64,000 nt of DNA, from positions 310,001 to 374,000 of the forward strand of contig NZ_JACGLT010000004.1 in assembly GCF_014062315.1 (NCBI RefSeq). The letters are read 5' to 3'. Of the stretch, positions 26,455 to 34,722 are shown piece after piece. Each line of letters begins with the position of its first letter. Positions within the stretch are counted from its first letter, which is position 1. The DNA is from Gelidibacter maritimus. GTDB lineage: Bacteria; Bacteroidota; Bacteroidia; Flavobacteriales; Flavobacteriaceae. The notes under the pieces are model-generated. The model was not told where the DNA came from. It did not search any database and worked only from the letters and a program-made list of their open reading frames with translations. Both the position numbers and the translations under genes were made by a program.

Positions 26455-28317
26455 ATGTCTGAAAAAGAAACAAATCAAGCGGAGGTAGAAACTACCGAAG
26501 CAACAGAAACAGCAGTAGAAACTCAAACTACTGAAAAAACAGCTTCACACGTATCAGAAGCACAAGCAAACCCTGAAAAATTCTTAGAAGAATTCAATTG
26601 GCACAATTACGAAGAAGGTATTGAGCAAGTAGATGACAAGAAACTTGAGGAGTTTGAAAAGTTAGTATCAGAAAATTTTGTGGACACCCTTGATGATGAG
26701 GTTGTTGAAGGTGAAGTGATCCACATTACTGATCGTGATGCTATTATTGATATCAACGCAAAATCTGAAGGTGTAATTTCTCTTAATGAGTTCCGTTACA
26801 ATCCAAATTTAAAAGTTGGTGACAAAGTTGAAGTATTAATTGATGTACGTGAAGATGCTAACGGACAGTTGGTATTGTCACATCGTAAGGCTAGAGTTAT
26901 CAAGGCTTGGGATCGTGTCAACAATGCACATGATACTGGCGAAATCGTAAACGGTTTTGTGAAATGTCGTACTAAAGGTGGTATGATCGTTGACGTATTT
27001 GGTATTGAAGCGTTCTTGCCAGGTTCTCAAATTGATGTGAAACCTATTAGAGACTACGATCAGTACGTTAATAAAACAATGGAGTTTAAAGTTGTGAAAA
27101 TCAACCACGAATTCAAAAACATTGTTGTTTCTCATAAAGCGCTTATTGAAGCGGATATTGAAGAGCAGAAGAAAGAAATCATCAGCCAATTGGAAAAAGG
27201 ACAAGTCTTGGAGGGTGTTGTTAAAAACATTACTTCTTACGGTGTCTTTATTGATCTTGGTGGTGTAGACGGATTGGTTCACATTACTGACCTTTCTTGG
27301 TCACGAATCAACCATCCAAACGAAATTGTTGAATTGGATCAAAAACTAAACGTTGTTATCCTTGATTTTGACGAAGACAAATCAAGAATTCAATTAGGTC
27401 TAAAACAATTGAGCAAACATCCTTGGGAAGCCTTGGGCGACACTATTAAAGTGGGCGACAAAGTGAAAGGAAAAGTAGTTGTCATTGCTGATTACGGTGC
27501 ATTTATTGAAGTAGAAGAAGGTGTGGAAGGCTTAGTTCACGTAAGTGAAATGTCTTGGTCAACGCATTTACGTTCGGCTCAAGATTTCGTAAAGGTTGGA
27601 GATGAGATTGAAGCGGTTATTTTAACTCTTGATAGAGAAGACCGTAAAATGTCATTAGGTATCAAGCAATTGACTCCAGACCCATGGACTGATATTACTA
27701 CTAAATACCCAGTAGGCTCTAAGCACACAGGTATTGTACGTAACTTTACCAACTTTGGTGTGTTTGTAGAATTGGAAGAAGGTATTGACGGATTGATTTA
27801 TATCTCTGATCTATCTTGGACTAAGAAAATCAAGCATCCAAGTGAGTTCTGTAACGTAGGAGACAACTTAGATGTTGTGGTATTGGAATTGGATGTTGAA
27901 GGACGTAAATTAAGTTTAGGTCACAAACAAACTACTGACAATCCTTGGGACAAATACGAAACTGAATTCGCATTAGGCACCACACACAAAGCAGAAATTT
28001 CTGAAATCGTAGATAAAGGTGCAACAGTTGAATTTAACGAAGATATCGTTGCATTCGTACCTTCACGTCATTTAGAAATGGAAGATGGTAAGAAATTGAA
28101 AAAAGGTGACACCGCTGAATTTAAAATTATTGAGTTCAATAAAGAATTCAAACGTGTTGTTGCTTCTCATACAGCTATCTTTAAAGAAGAGGAAATTGCT
28201 AACGTAAAAGCTGCTGTTGCTAAAGCAGAAGCTTCTGCAGCAGAAGCAAAGCCAACACTTGGTGATGCCAATGATGCTTTACAAGCTCTTAAAGACAAAA
28301 TGGACGGGAAAAAATAA
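26455..28317 (+). CDS. rpsA: 30S ribosomal protein S1
   Basis: RNA-binding ribosomal protein that brings mRNAs to the 30S subunit, important where Shine-Dalgarno pairing is not used, as in this phylum. The 620 residues start with an acidic, T/E-rich low-complexity extension (about 1-60) and then six S1 (OB-fold) repeats. These can be followed by their openings: GEVIHITDRDAIID, GEIVNGFVKCRTKGG, GQVLEGVVKNITSYG, GDKVKGKVVVIADYG, GSKHTGIVRNFTNFG, and a diverged last one with ISEIVDKGATVEF. The tail is A/E/K-rich. A strong promoter, a long leader with a hairpin at the start codon, and a terminator frame a single-gene unit. Confidence 0.97.
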   Translation: MSEKETNQAEVETTEATETAVETQTTEKTASHVSEAQANPEKFLEEFNWHNYEEGIEQVDDKKLEEFEKLVSENFVDTLDDEVVEGEVIHITDRDAIIDINAKSEGVISLNEFRYNPNLKVGDKVEVLIDVREDANGQLVLSHRKARVIKAWDRVNNAHDTGEIVNGFVKCRTKGGMIVDVFGIEAFLPGSQIDVKPIRDYDQYVNKTMEFKVVKINHEFKNIVVSHKALIEADIEEQKKEIISQLEKGQVLEGVVKNITSYGVFIDLGGVDGLVHITDLSWSRINHPNEIVELDQKLNVVILDFDEDKSRIQLGLKQLSKHPWEALGDTIKVGDKVKGKVVVIADYGAFIEVEEGVEGLVHVSEMSWSTHLRSAQDFVKVGDEIEAVILTLDREDRKMSLGIKQLTPDPWTDITTKYPVGSKHTGIVRNFTNFGVFVELEEGIDGLIYISDLSWTKKIKHPSEFCNVGDNLDVVVLELDVEGRKLSLGHKQTTDNPWDKYETEFALGTTHKAEISEIVDKGATVEFNEDIVAFVPSRHLEMEDGKKLKKGDTAEFKIIEFNKEFKRVVASHTAIFKEEEIANVKAAVAKAEASAAEAKPTLGDANDALQALKDKMDGKK

Positions 28318-28323
28318 GAACTA

Positions 28324-28343
28324 ATTCCTGCGAAGACAGGAAT
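28324..28343. repeat. Short palindromic intergenic repeat
   Basis: ATTCCTG CGAAGA CAGGAAT: a perfect 7-bp inverted repeat right after the rpsA stop. The form (TTCCTGCGAAG.CAGGAA) is, as I recall, a widespread small intergenic repeat in flavobacteria and other bacteria. It has no T-run and is separate from the true terminator 30 bases on. Confidence 0.5.
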
Positions 28344-28374
28344 CAATTCATACATTTTTTTAGTTCTATCAATC

Positions 28375-28406
28375 AAAAAGCCTTCAATGTAAATTGGAGG
28401 CTTTTT
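28375..28406 (+). terminator. Terminator of rpsA
   Basis: Long stem AAAAGCCTTCAAT / ATTGGAGGCTTTT (one G-T pair), short loop GTAA, T-run. Confidence 0.85.
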
Positions 28407-28928
28407 CTATTATAAATATCTTCCAAATTAAATAAAACAATAAGCACTCAGGTTTTATCCGTCTTGCTAAAAATCCTAAATATTATTTTTAGTGGATTTA
28501 AATTCTTCGAAGATAAATCAAGATAAAGAACAGGTTTTCATTCACACTGTCATGTCTTGTGCTAAAGTTTGTGGGACGACTAACATTCTTGGTTGATTTT
28601 GATTGAAACCACCTAATTAGGAGTGAACAACTTGGTTTACGTCTATATGTGTAATTGCTTCATTATTAATATAATAACTTGCAATTTTGAAGAGGTTGTT
28701 TAGGACCCAATGCACAAGCCCAAAAGGTGTATGTTGATGTTTTTGTAGTTGAAAGAGTAATTCTCATCGATTTTTTTATGTAGGAATATTTTGATTTTTT
28801 TTGCTGAAATTCTAATCTTTGCTTGCACTAAGATTTGGATTTCAAATTATGGTTCTAAACACCAGCGAGAACTGCAAATCAATTAATTCAAAAAATTAAA
28901 TTATTTGTAAACCTTTAATTATTACTCT
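28407..28928. other. Intergenic region, no supported gene
   Basis: About 520 AT-rich bases before the T9SS cargo gene. One short frame after 28690 contains NAQAQKVYVDVFVVERV, which resembles the cleavage region of a secreted protein, but it is only about 30 codons long and lacks a start; I regard it as chance or a remnant. No tRNA or hairpin is evident. Confidence 0.5.
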
Positions 28929-29684
28929 ATGAGAAAAATTACTTTTATTTTTACAATGGCAGCTATGTTTGCCATATCTTCATCTTACTCACAAGATGGA
29001 AATACCATTAATGACCCTATTGATTTAGATGGGTCAACCACTACTCCGGATTTGTTGAATTTAGGGCCGGCAACCAACTCTGGTCTTGAACCTTTATGTA
29101 GCACGGCACCTGATATATTTTTTAAACACACTATTTCAACAGGAGATAATAAGTTCGTTTTTGAAATCAGGACCACGGCGGTTGCAGTAAGCGCTACTTC
29201 CTCCTTTCAGTTGTTGAAAGCAACAAATGGCGATCTTAATACTTTACAAGAATCATATTGTGCTAATTATACCGTAGAGAGTGGCGTAGGTGGAATTTCT
29301 CAGGGTATTATAGAAAACGTAACTCAAGGAGATGTTTACTACTTGAGAGTGTTTAAGCCTACAGGTTTAACAGACGCTCAGTTAAGAGCCTTAGCTGAGG
29401 CTTCAACCATTTCTATGGTGTCATCTTATGACAGTACACTCTCAATTGAAAGTCCTGATCATAATTCGTTTAAGATTATTGTTAAACCCAATTCTATAAC
29501 ATTTTACAATAATACAGATTACAGAAATTTTAGTATAAATGCCATTGATGGAAAACAAGTCATGTCGAAAAACAACAATGAAACCTTAAAATCTATTGAT
29601 ATATCAAGTTTAGATAGAGGCGTCTATATATTGACTGTTGAAAATAACGGCGCATTCCAAGCACGTAAGTTTGTCAAGAATTAG
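28929..29684 (+). CDS. Secreted protein with T9SS type A C-terminal sorting domain
   Basis: Predicted T9SS cargo of 251 residues. A signal peptide (MRKITFIFTMAAMFAIS, cleaved near SYSQ) is followed by about 145 residues with no recognised domain but two cysteines near the start and one later. The last 80 residues form a type A sorting domain: strands ITFYNNTDYRNFSINAID, GKQVMS, IDISSLDRGVYILTVE, ending ARKFVKN. By family knowledge this domain directs export through the T9SS and is cleaved on the surface. It is a single-gene unit with its own terminator. The biological role of the N-terminal part is unknown. Confidence 0.87.
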   Translation: MRKITFIFTMAAMFAISSSYSQDGNTINDPIDLDGSTTTPDLLNLGPATNSGLEPLCSTAPDIFFKHTISTGDNKFVFEIRTTAVAVSATSSFQLLKATNGDLNTLQESYCANYTVESGVGGISQGIIENVTQGDVYYLRVFKPTGLTDAQLRALAEASTISMVSSYDSTLSIESPDHNSFKIIVKPNSITFYNNTDYRNFSINAIDGKQVMSKNNNETLKSIDISSLDRGVYILTVENNGAFQARKFVKN

Positions 29685-29700
29685 TGTTGTATTTGCTAAT

Positions 29701-29740
29701 AGAAAAGGAGCTTTTTCGAAAAAGCTTCTTTCTGTTTTTT
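29701..29740 (+). terminator. Terminator after the T9SS cargo gene
   Basis: Hairpin AGAAAAGGAGCTTTTT / AAAAAGCTTCTTTCT with one bulged base, followed by GTTTTTT. Confidence 0.75.
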
Positions 29741-29774
29741 ATAAACTCTAGAGGCATCAATTCAAATTTTGCAT

Positions 29775-29800
29775 TATCTTTGTTAACCAAACCTGTTTGG
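29775..29800 (+). promoter_or_regulatory. pyrR promoter box and adjoining palindrome
   Basis: TATCTTTG (29775-29782) matches TAnnTTTG. Immediately downstream, at the expected transcription start, lies the palindrome CCAAAC CT GTTTGG (29787-29800), 7 bases before the pyrR ATG. It could be an operator or a PyrR-binding leader hairpin. Confidence 0.6.
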
Positions 29801-29807
29801 ATAGTTT

Positions 29808-30347
29808 ATGAGTCAGAAACTGCTACTTAATGCCAAAGAAATTAACATCATTCTTCATCGATTGGCTTGTCAGCTCATTGAAAAACACAATGACTTTTCC
29901 GATACAGTACTTATTGGCATACAGCCAAGAGGCAAGTTTTTGGCCAATAGGTTAGCTCAGCTTTTAAAGAGTGATTATCATATAGAACACGTAAAATTAG
30001 GTCTTTTGGACATCACTTTTTTTAGGGATGATTTCCGTCGTGGTGAAAAACCATTGGAAGCTAACACCACAGAAATCAATTTCCTTGTGGAGGATAAAAA
30101 TATTGTCTTTATTGACGATGTCCTTTATACGGGACGAAGTATTCGTGCGGCCTTAACCGCTATCCAATCTTTTGGCAGACCAAATGAAATTGAGTTATTG
30201 ACTTTAATTGACCGACGATTTAGCCGTCATTTACCCATTCAGCCTGATTACAGAGGGAGACAAGTAGATGCCATTAATGAGGAAAAGGTAAAAGTAAATT
30301 GGGTTGAACATGGTGGCGAGGATGCTGTATATCTTGTTAATAGTTAA
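29808..30347 (+). CDS. pyrR: Pyrimidine operon regulator / uracil phosphoribosyltransferase PyrR
   Basis: PRTase-fold protein of 179 residues. The PRPP-binding signature is IVFIDDVLYTGRS (about 99-111), and GIQPRGKFLANRL near the N-terminus and the RRFSRHLPIQPDYRGR region match PyrR. In Gram-positive bacteria PyrR binds pyr mRNA leaders and has uracil phosphoribosyltransferase activity; in Bacteroidota its regulatory role is less clear. It is the first gene of a run with a small unknown and pyrB, fitting pyrimidine control, and a palindrome sits in its own leader. Confidence 0.95.
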   Translation: MSQKLLLNAKEINIILHRLACQLIEKHNDFSDTVLIGIQPRGKFLANRLAQLLKSDYHIEHVKLGLLDITFFRDDFRRGEKPLEANTTEINFLVEDKNIVFIDDVLYTGRSIRAALTAIQSFGRPNEIELLTLIDRRFSRHLPIQPDYRGRQVDAINEEKVKVNWVEHGGEDAVYLVNS

Positions 30348-30349
30348 TT

Positions 30350-30700
30350 ATGACTAGCGAAGAATTATTTATGCTTGATAAGAAAATCTCAGAAAACAGA
30401 GATGAAGTTATTGTTTCTTTTGGGGCCTTTGATGGCTTAGATGAAATCCATCGCGTAGATGCCATGATGTTTGAGAATATCCCCGAAGAAATTGGCAGTT
30501 ATGATGGCCATGAAGTCAATATGGACGATACTGATGGTCGGCTTTTTGCCTACGGAAGGAATGCCGAGGAATTATTTAAGTTGATGCAACCTATGCTGCT
30601 ACAATTTGATTTTTTAAATAAAGCAGTGATCTATCTAAGGTTCAATAAAGAGGACGGCACTTATAGTGAGCTCGAGTTTAATCTTAGCCAAATTGAGTAA
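30350..30700 (+). CDS. Small acidic protein of unknown function between pyrR and pyrB
   Basis: Protein of 116 residues, strongly acidic, with no signal peptide or membrane segment. It begins 2 bases after the pyrR stop, so it is almost certainly co-expressed with it. I do not recognise a domain. Visible features are DEVIVSFGAFDGLDEIHRVD and a C-terminal strand-rich KAVIYLRFNKEDGTYSEL. Good codon use and tight spacing support it as real. A role linked to pyrimidine metabolism is only an inference from position. Confidence 0.8.
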   Translation: MTSEELFMLDKKISENRDEVIVSFGAFDGLDEIHRVDAMMFENIPEEIGSYDGHEVNMDDTDGRLFAYGRNAEELFKLMQPMLLQFDFLNKAVIYLRFNKEDGTYSELEFNLSQIE

Positions 30701-30816
30701 AAGGTGTAGTTATAATCTAAAATCTCAAGCTCTAAACTTTAAATCTTGAATTCTAAGAGTGGATATGGTAGTCAATAGGAATAAATAATAAATAATAAGA
30801 ATAAATAAAACCGACG

Positions 30817-31746
30817 ATGAGCGAATTAAGTGTCAATCACTTATTGGGAATTAAGGATCTGAATTCACAGGATATTCAACTTATTTTTGAAACAGCCGAT
30901 CACTTTAAGGAGGTCATCAATAGGCCCATCAAAAAAGTACCTTCTCTAAGGGATATAACCATTGCCAACTTATTTTTTGAGAACTCAACCCGTACCAAAC
31001 TGTCTTTTGAATTGGCTGAAAAGCGTCTCTCTGCGGATGTTATTAATTTTTCGGCATCACAATCGTCCGTAAAGAAAGGGGAAACTTTAATTGATACTGT
31101 CAACAATATTTTGTCCATGAAAGTGGATATGGTGGTTATGCGACACCCAAATCCAGGTGCCAGTGTGTTCTTGTCCCAGCATGTTAATGCAAGTATCATC
31201 AATGCTGGAGATGGCGCACATGAACATCCTACTCAAGCCTTATTGGATAGTTATTCCATTAGGGAACGTTTCGATACCGTTAAAGGTAAAAATGTGGTTA
31301 TTGTGGGTGATATATTACATAGCCGTGTGGCACTTTCAAATATATTCGCCCTCCAGTTACAAGGAGCAAATGTTATGGTTTGCGGACCAAGAACATTGCT
31401 TCCAAAATATATTGATAAACTTGGCGTAAAAGTAGAAACAAATTTGAAAAAAGCGCTTCAATGGTGTGACGTTGCAAATATGCTCCGTGTACAGAATGAG
31501 CGTATGGATATGACCTATTTTCCATCGACAAGGGAATATACTCAACAATACGGGGTTAATAGTGCCTTACTTAATTCTCTGGATAAAGAGATTGTTATTA
31601 TGCATCCAGGGCCAATTAATCGTGGCGTAGAAATTACTAGTGATGTAGCAGATTCAAAACAGGCCATTATATTAGATCAAGTTCAAAATGGCGTGGCCAT
31701 TAGGATGGCTGTTATTTATTTATTAGCTTCAAAAATTAAACATTAA
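30817..31746 (+). CDS. pyrB: Aspartate carbamoyltransferase, catalytic chain
   Basis: Condenses carbamoyl phosphate with aspartate in the committed step of pyrimidine synthesis; 309 residues as usual. The carbamoyl-phosphate site is FENSTRTKLSFELAEKRL; HPNPGA and the HEHPTQALLDSY motif bind the substrate; the aspartate-binding region includes RVQNER and MHPGPINRGVE. No pyrI regulatory chain is nearby. It lies 116 bases after the small unknown gene, across a run of AATAAATAA-type simple sequence, and 10 bases before the next small gene. Confidence 0.97.
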   Translation: MSELSVNHLLGIKDLNSQDIQLIFETADHFKEVINRPIKKVPSLRDITIANLFFENSTRTKLSFELAEKRLSADVINFSASQSSVKKGETLIDTVNNILSMKVDMVVMRHPNPGASVFLSQHVNASIINAGDGAHEHPTQALLDSYSIRERFDTVKGKNVVIVGDILHSRVALSNIFALQLQGANVMVCGPRTLLPKYIDKLGVKVETNLKKALQWCDVANMLRVQNERMDMTYFPSTREYTQQYGVNSALLNSLDKEIVIMHPGPINRGVEITSDVADSKQAIILDQVQNGVAIRMAVIYLLASKIKH

Positions 31747-31756
31747 ATCGACTTAT

Positions 31757-32089
31757 ATGATTTTTGATAAAGAAAACAATATTACACTTATAACCCAAGA
31801 GAAAAGTACCATCATAGAACTGGTTAAAAAACTTGAGGCAACCTATCCCAAATTTAAGAATGATAATGTCATCATTAATTTATCTGTCTTAAACAAGATT
31901 GGTTTACAGGACATTATTGAGTTTTTAGAGTTGTCCAATAGACACCGTCGAGCCAAACATTCTTTCGTTATTGTTACTGAACAAGCAAATTTGGATGACA
32001 AGCCTGACGAAATAATGGTTGTACCTACACTTAAAGAAGCCTATGATGTGATTGAAATGGAGGAAATGGAGCGTGATTTGGGAATTTAA
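31757..32089 (+). CDS. Small conserved-looking protein upstream of rnz, STAS-like
   Basis: Protein of 110 residues, cytoplasmic. It has alternating strands and helices (NNITLITQEKSTIIELVKKL, NVIINLSVLNKIGLQDIIEF, KHSFVIVTE) that resemble a STAS or MlaB-type fold, ending in a very acidic helix (EMEEMERDLGI). Such genes beside rnz are often labelled ribonuclease Z in databases, but it contains no metal-binding HxHxDH motif and cannot be that enzyme itself. It starts 10 bases after pyrB, so it is probably translated from the same mRNA. Function unknown. Confidence 0.78.
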   Translation: MIFDKENNITLITQEKSTIIELVKKLEATYPKFKNDNVIINLSVLNKIGLQDIIEFLELSNRHRRAKHSFVIVTEQANLDDKPDEIMVVPTLKEAYDVIEMEEMERDLGI

Positions 32090-32197
32090 GATTAAGTTTA
32101 TAAGTTGAGGAGTCTGAAGTTGAGATGTACTTAGTTTAAAGATCCTTAAAAACTGCTATTGGCCATCTAGTTAACTCCTAAACTTAAAACTTATACT

Positions 32198-33106
32198 ATG
32201 AAATTAACTATTCTTGGTTGCTTCAGTGCGACCCCGCGTAGGGATACTAATCCGACTGCTCAGGTTTTAGAGATTAAAAATCATCATTTTTTAATTGATT
32301 GTGGTGAAGGGACTCAGGTGGAATTACGTCGGAATAAAATCAAGTTCGCTCGTATCAAGCACATCTTTATTTCGCATTTGCATGGCGATCACTTTTTTGG
32401 GCTGGTCGGGTTGATTTCCACATTCCGATTGTTGACTAGGGAAACTGAATTGCATATACATTGTCCGAAAGGATTAAAGGAGGTCATAACTTTACAGATG
32501 AAATTAGCTGATTCATGGACCAACTATCCGCTTTATTTTCATGAATTGACTTCCAATAAATCAGAGCTTATTTTTGAGGATGATAGAGTAGAGGTGTGGA
32601 CCATTCCATTAGACCATCGTATTTATACCAACGGATTTTTATTTAAGGAGAAGGTGGGAGAACGTCATTTGCATATGCCTTCCGTTATTGAGGCTAATAT
32701 TGATATGGCTTATTATAGCAAATTGAAACAAGGCTATGATGTAATTAATAATGACGGCGTACTCATTGATCATAAAAAGGTAACCTTGCCTCCAAACCCG
32801 CCTAAAAGTTATGCTTTTTGTAGTGATACGGCCTATAAAGAAGATATCGTACCAATAATTGAAGGCGTAGATGTGTTATATCACGAGTCTACATTTCTGG
32901 AAAAGCATGCTCATTTGGCGCCAAAAACGAAGCACTCTACGGCCAAGCAAGCTGCTCTAATTGCAAAGAAAGCGAATGTAAAAACGCTTATTCTAGGGCA
33001 TTATTCTACACGTTATGAAGATTTGAACGCATTTAAATTGGAAGCTCAGACTATTTTTAAATCGGTTGAATTAGCAAAAGATGGCAAGCGGTTTAGTTTT
33101 GACTAA
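32198..33106 (+). CDS. rnz: Ribonuclease Z
   Basis: Metallo-beta-lactamase-fold endonuclease that trims 3' ends of tRNA precursors; 302 residues, the short bacterial form. The zinc motif is SHLHGDH (H60, H62, D64, H65). Other ligand regions are CSDTAY and ILGHYSTRY, and YHESTF is the typical helper motif. The PxKxN exosite of the family is represented by the HTxP-like loop near LHMPSV. Its last 14 bases overlap the convergent gene that follows. Confidence 0.95.
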   Translation: MKLTILGCFSATPRRDTNPTAQVLEIKNHHFLIDCGEGTQVELRRNKIKFARIKHIFISHLHGDHFFGLVGLISTFRLLTRETELHIHCPKGLKEVITLQMKLADSWTNYPLYFHELTSNKSELIFEDDRVEVWTIPLDHRIYTNGFLFKEKVGERHLHMPSVIEANIDMAYYSKLKQGYDVINNDGVLIDHKKVTLPPNPPKSYAFCSDTAYKEDIVPIIEGVDVLYHESTFLEKHAHLAPKTKHSTAKQAALIAKKANVKTLILGHYSTRYEDLNAFKLEAQTIFKSVELAKDGKRFSFD

Positions 33107-33512
33107 ACTCTTTAAGATGTTTAACCCAGCTCAAGGCTTCACTTAAGTTATCACACCGTTTCAGGCTGATGTTAGCAAATTGCTTTTCAATGGAAGCGTT
33201 GATATATCCAAAATCATTATAAGCCACCGTGGCAGTGGCAATAATGAAATCAAACTCTTCATGAAATCTGTACCATAATTGTGGTTCAATAGAATAAGGA
33301 TTGACCCTATTTGAGATATAGGCAATTTCTATACCTTCACCATAATAATCCAACATGGCACCTATAACTTCCAAGATTTTCTCCCAATCAAAATGCACAC
33401 CTTCCTGAAGTTCAGAGATGACAAAATTCTTGCAAAAATAATAATTACCAAATGAGAATTCTATCTTAGTGTGGGGCAGTAGGTCAAAATATTTACTTTC
33501 TTCAAATCGCAT
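33093..33512 (-). CDS. Hypothetical protein convergent with rnz
   Basis: Cytoplasmic protein of 139 residues with no recognised motif. It looks alpha/beta with several aromatic residues (EFSFGNYYFCKNF, QLWYRFHEEFDF, VAYNDFGYINASIEKQF). It could be SpoIIAA/STAS-like by pattern, but that is a guess. The stop regions of this gene and rnz overlap by 14 bases and there is no hairpin between them, so each mRNA should carry antisense to the other. Confidence 0.75.
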   Translation of the reverse strand: MRFEESKYFDLLPHTKIEFSFGNYYFCKNFVISELQEGVHFDWEKILEVIGAMLDYYGEGIEIAYISNRVNPYSIEPQLWYRFHEEFDFIIATATVAYNDFGYINASIEKQFANISLKRCDNLSEALSWVKHLKEFSQN

Positions 33513-33594
33513 TTCAGTGAAATAATAGTTAAATTTATAAGAATTTGATGAGTAAAAAAATATATTGAGCCTTTTAACTTTTAATAATTATATA

Positions 33595-34242
33595 ATGGAT
33601 GCAGACTTAGGGAGTTATAGAAAATCGTATGAAAAGCAAGCTTTAACAGAAGTTAATTTAAGTGATAATCCTATGGAAGTTTTCCAAAAATGGTTTTATG
33701 AAGTGGATTCTAATTTTGATGAGTCAGAGACTAATGCCATGACTATATCGACCATTGGACTTGATGGATTTCCTAAAAGTAGGGTAGTGCTTCTAAAAAA
33801 ATATACCCATGAAGGTTTTATTTTCTACACCAACTATCAAAGTGAAAAATCCAAAGCCATTATCGCTAATCCAAATGTATGCCTTTCATTTTTTTGGCCA
33901 AAAGCTGAACGTCAAATAATCATTAAGGGACGTGCAGAGAAAGTGTCCCCTAACATGAGTGACGGTTATTTTGAATCCAGACCACGCGGTAGCCAATTAG
34001 GTGCCTTAGTGTCTCATCAAAGTGAAGTTGTAAAGAATAGGGAAGTGCTCGAGAATGAACTGCAACAACTTGAAGCAGAGTTTGAGGGTAAGGAAATTCC
34101 AAGACCGGACCATTGGGGAGGCTTTATTGTCAAGCCAGTCTCCATTGAATTCTGGCAAGGTCGTCCAAATAGATTACACGACAGAATACGATTTACACTG
34201 AACAAAGAATTTGATTGGGTTATAGAACGACTGGCACCCTGA
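33595..34242 (+). CDS. pdxH: Pyridoxine/pyridoxamine 5'-phosphate oxidase
   Basis: FMN enzyme making pyridoxal 5'-phosphate. The ATG at 33595 (MDADLGSYRKSYEKQ) gives 215 residues, the family length; the frame is open back to a TTG at 33565, but those residues do not belong to the family. FMN contacts are in KSRVVLLKKY and FYTNYQSEKSKAI; the RPRGSQLGALVSHQS segment and the C-terminal FWQGRPNRLHDRIRF and WVIERLAP are diagnostic. It has no operon partner. Confidence 0.96.
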   Translation: MDADLGSYRKSYEKQALTEVNLSDNPMEVFQKWFYEVDSNFDESETNAMTISTIGLDGFPKSRVVLLKKYTHEGFIFYTNYQSEKSKAIIANPNVCLSFFWPKAERQIIIKGRAEKVSPNMSDGYFESRPRGSQLGALVSHQSEVVKNREVLENELQQLEAEFEGKEIPRPDHWGGFIVKPVSIEFWQGRPNRLHDRIRFTLNKEFDWVIERLAP

Positions 34243-34722
34243 TATAATGACGTCTTTATTGTAACCGAGATGAGATTCTGAAAGTATAAGTATTTTAATT
34301 CCATTCATTTCATTCCCATTTTTGGATTCTATTATCTCGACTTTTGTCTCGATTGATAAGATCGTTGCCGTCCTCTCATTTCTCTTGGGGGTGTTTGCCA
34401 GTTCTGATTGATTTGAACTCGAGATTCCTGGTTGTTTTTCAAGCTTCAGTAGTGGAAACGCTACGTGTCAGTTTTAATCAAAACCAGCATACAAGAATTT
34501 AAGGCATGAAGTAAATTCCAAAACTTATTGTTTTAAATTTACCGATGAAACGCATAAATTCATCGATGTAAAGATGGTATTTTTTTCAGAAACATGCATT
34601 TCATCGATGATTTACATATAAAACCGATTAAGTGAGTGTTTTTCATCGATTTTAACATTTCATTAACAGTTTTTTCGTATTACTCTCCTAAATTAGCAGA
34701 ACCAAATCGAATTAACCTACTT
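34243..34722. other. Intergenic region holding the TTCATCGAT array
   Basis: About 480 bases between pdxH and the CAP-domain lipoprotein gene. The first 300 show nothing I recognise. The last part (34541-34650) contains the spaced repeats listed separately. The frame of the lipoprotein is open back to a GTG at 34636, which lies among these sites and is not the start. Confidence 0.6.
34541..34650. promoter_or_regulatory. Regularly spaced TTCATCGAT motifs (putative operator array)
   Basis: TTCATCGAT occurs at 34559, 34600 and 34642, that is 41 and 42 bases apart, with a reversed variant (ACCGATGAA) at 34541. The spacing is close to four helical turns, so the copies face the same side of the DNA. 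They lie 70-180 bases before the lipoprotein ATG at 34723. Confidence 0.55.

Noticed and set aside
33565-33594. Extended start of pdxH at a TTG
   Set aside because: The ATG at 33595 gives the normal family N-terminus.
34636-34722. Extended start of the CAP lipoprotein gene at a GTG
   Set aside because: It would bury the lipoprotein signal peptide and overlap the TTCATCGAT sites.
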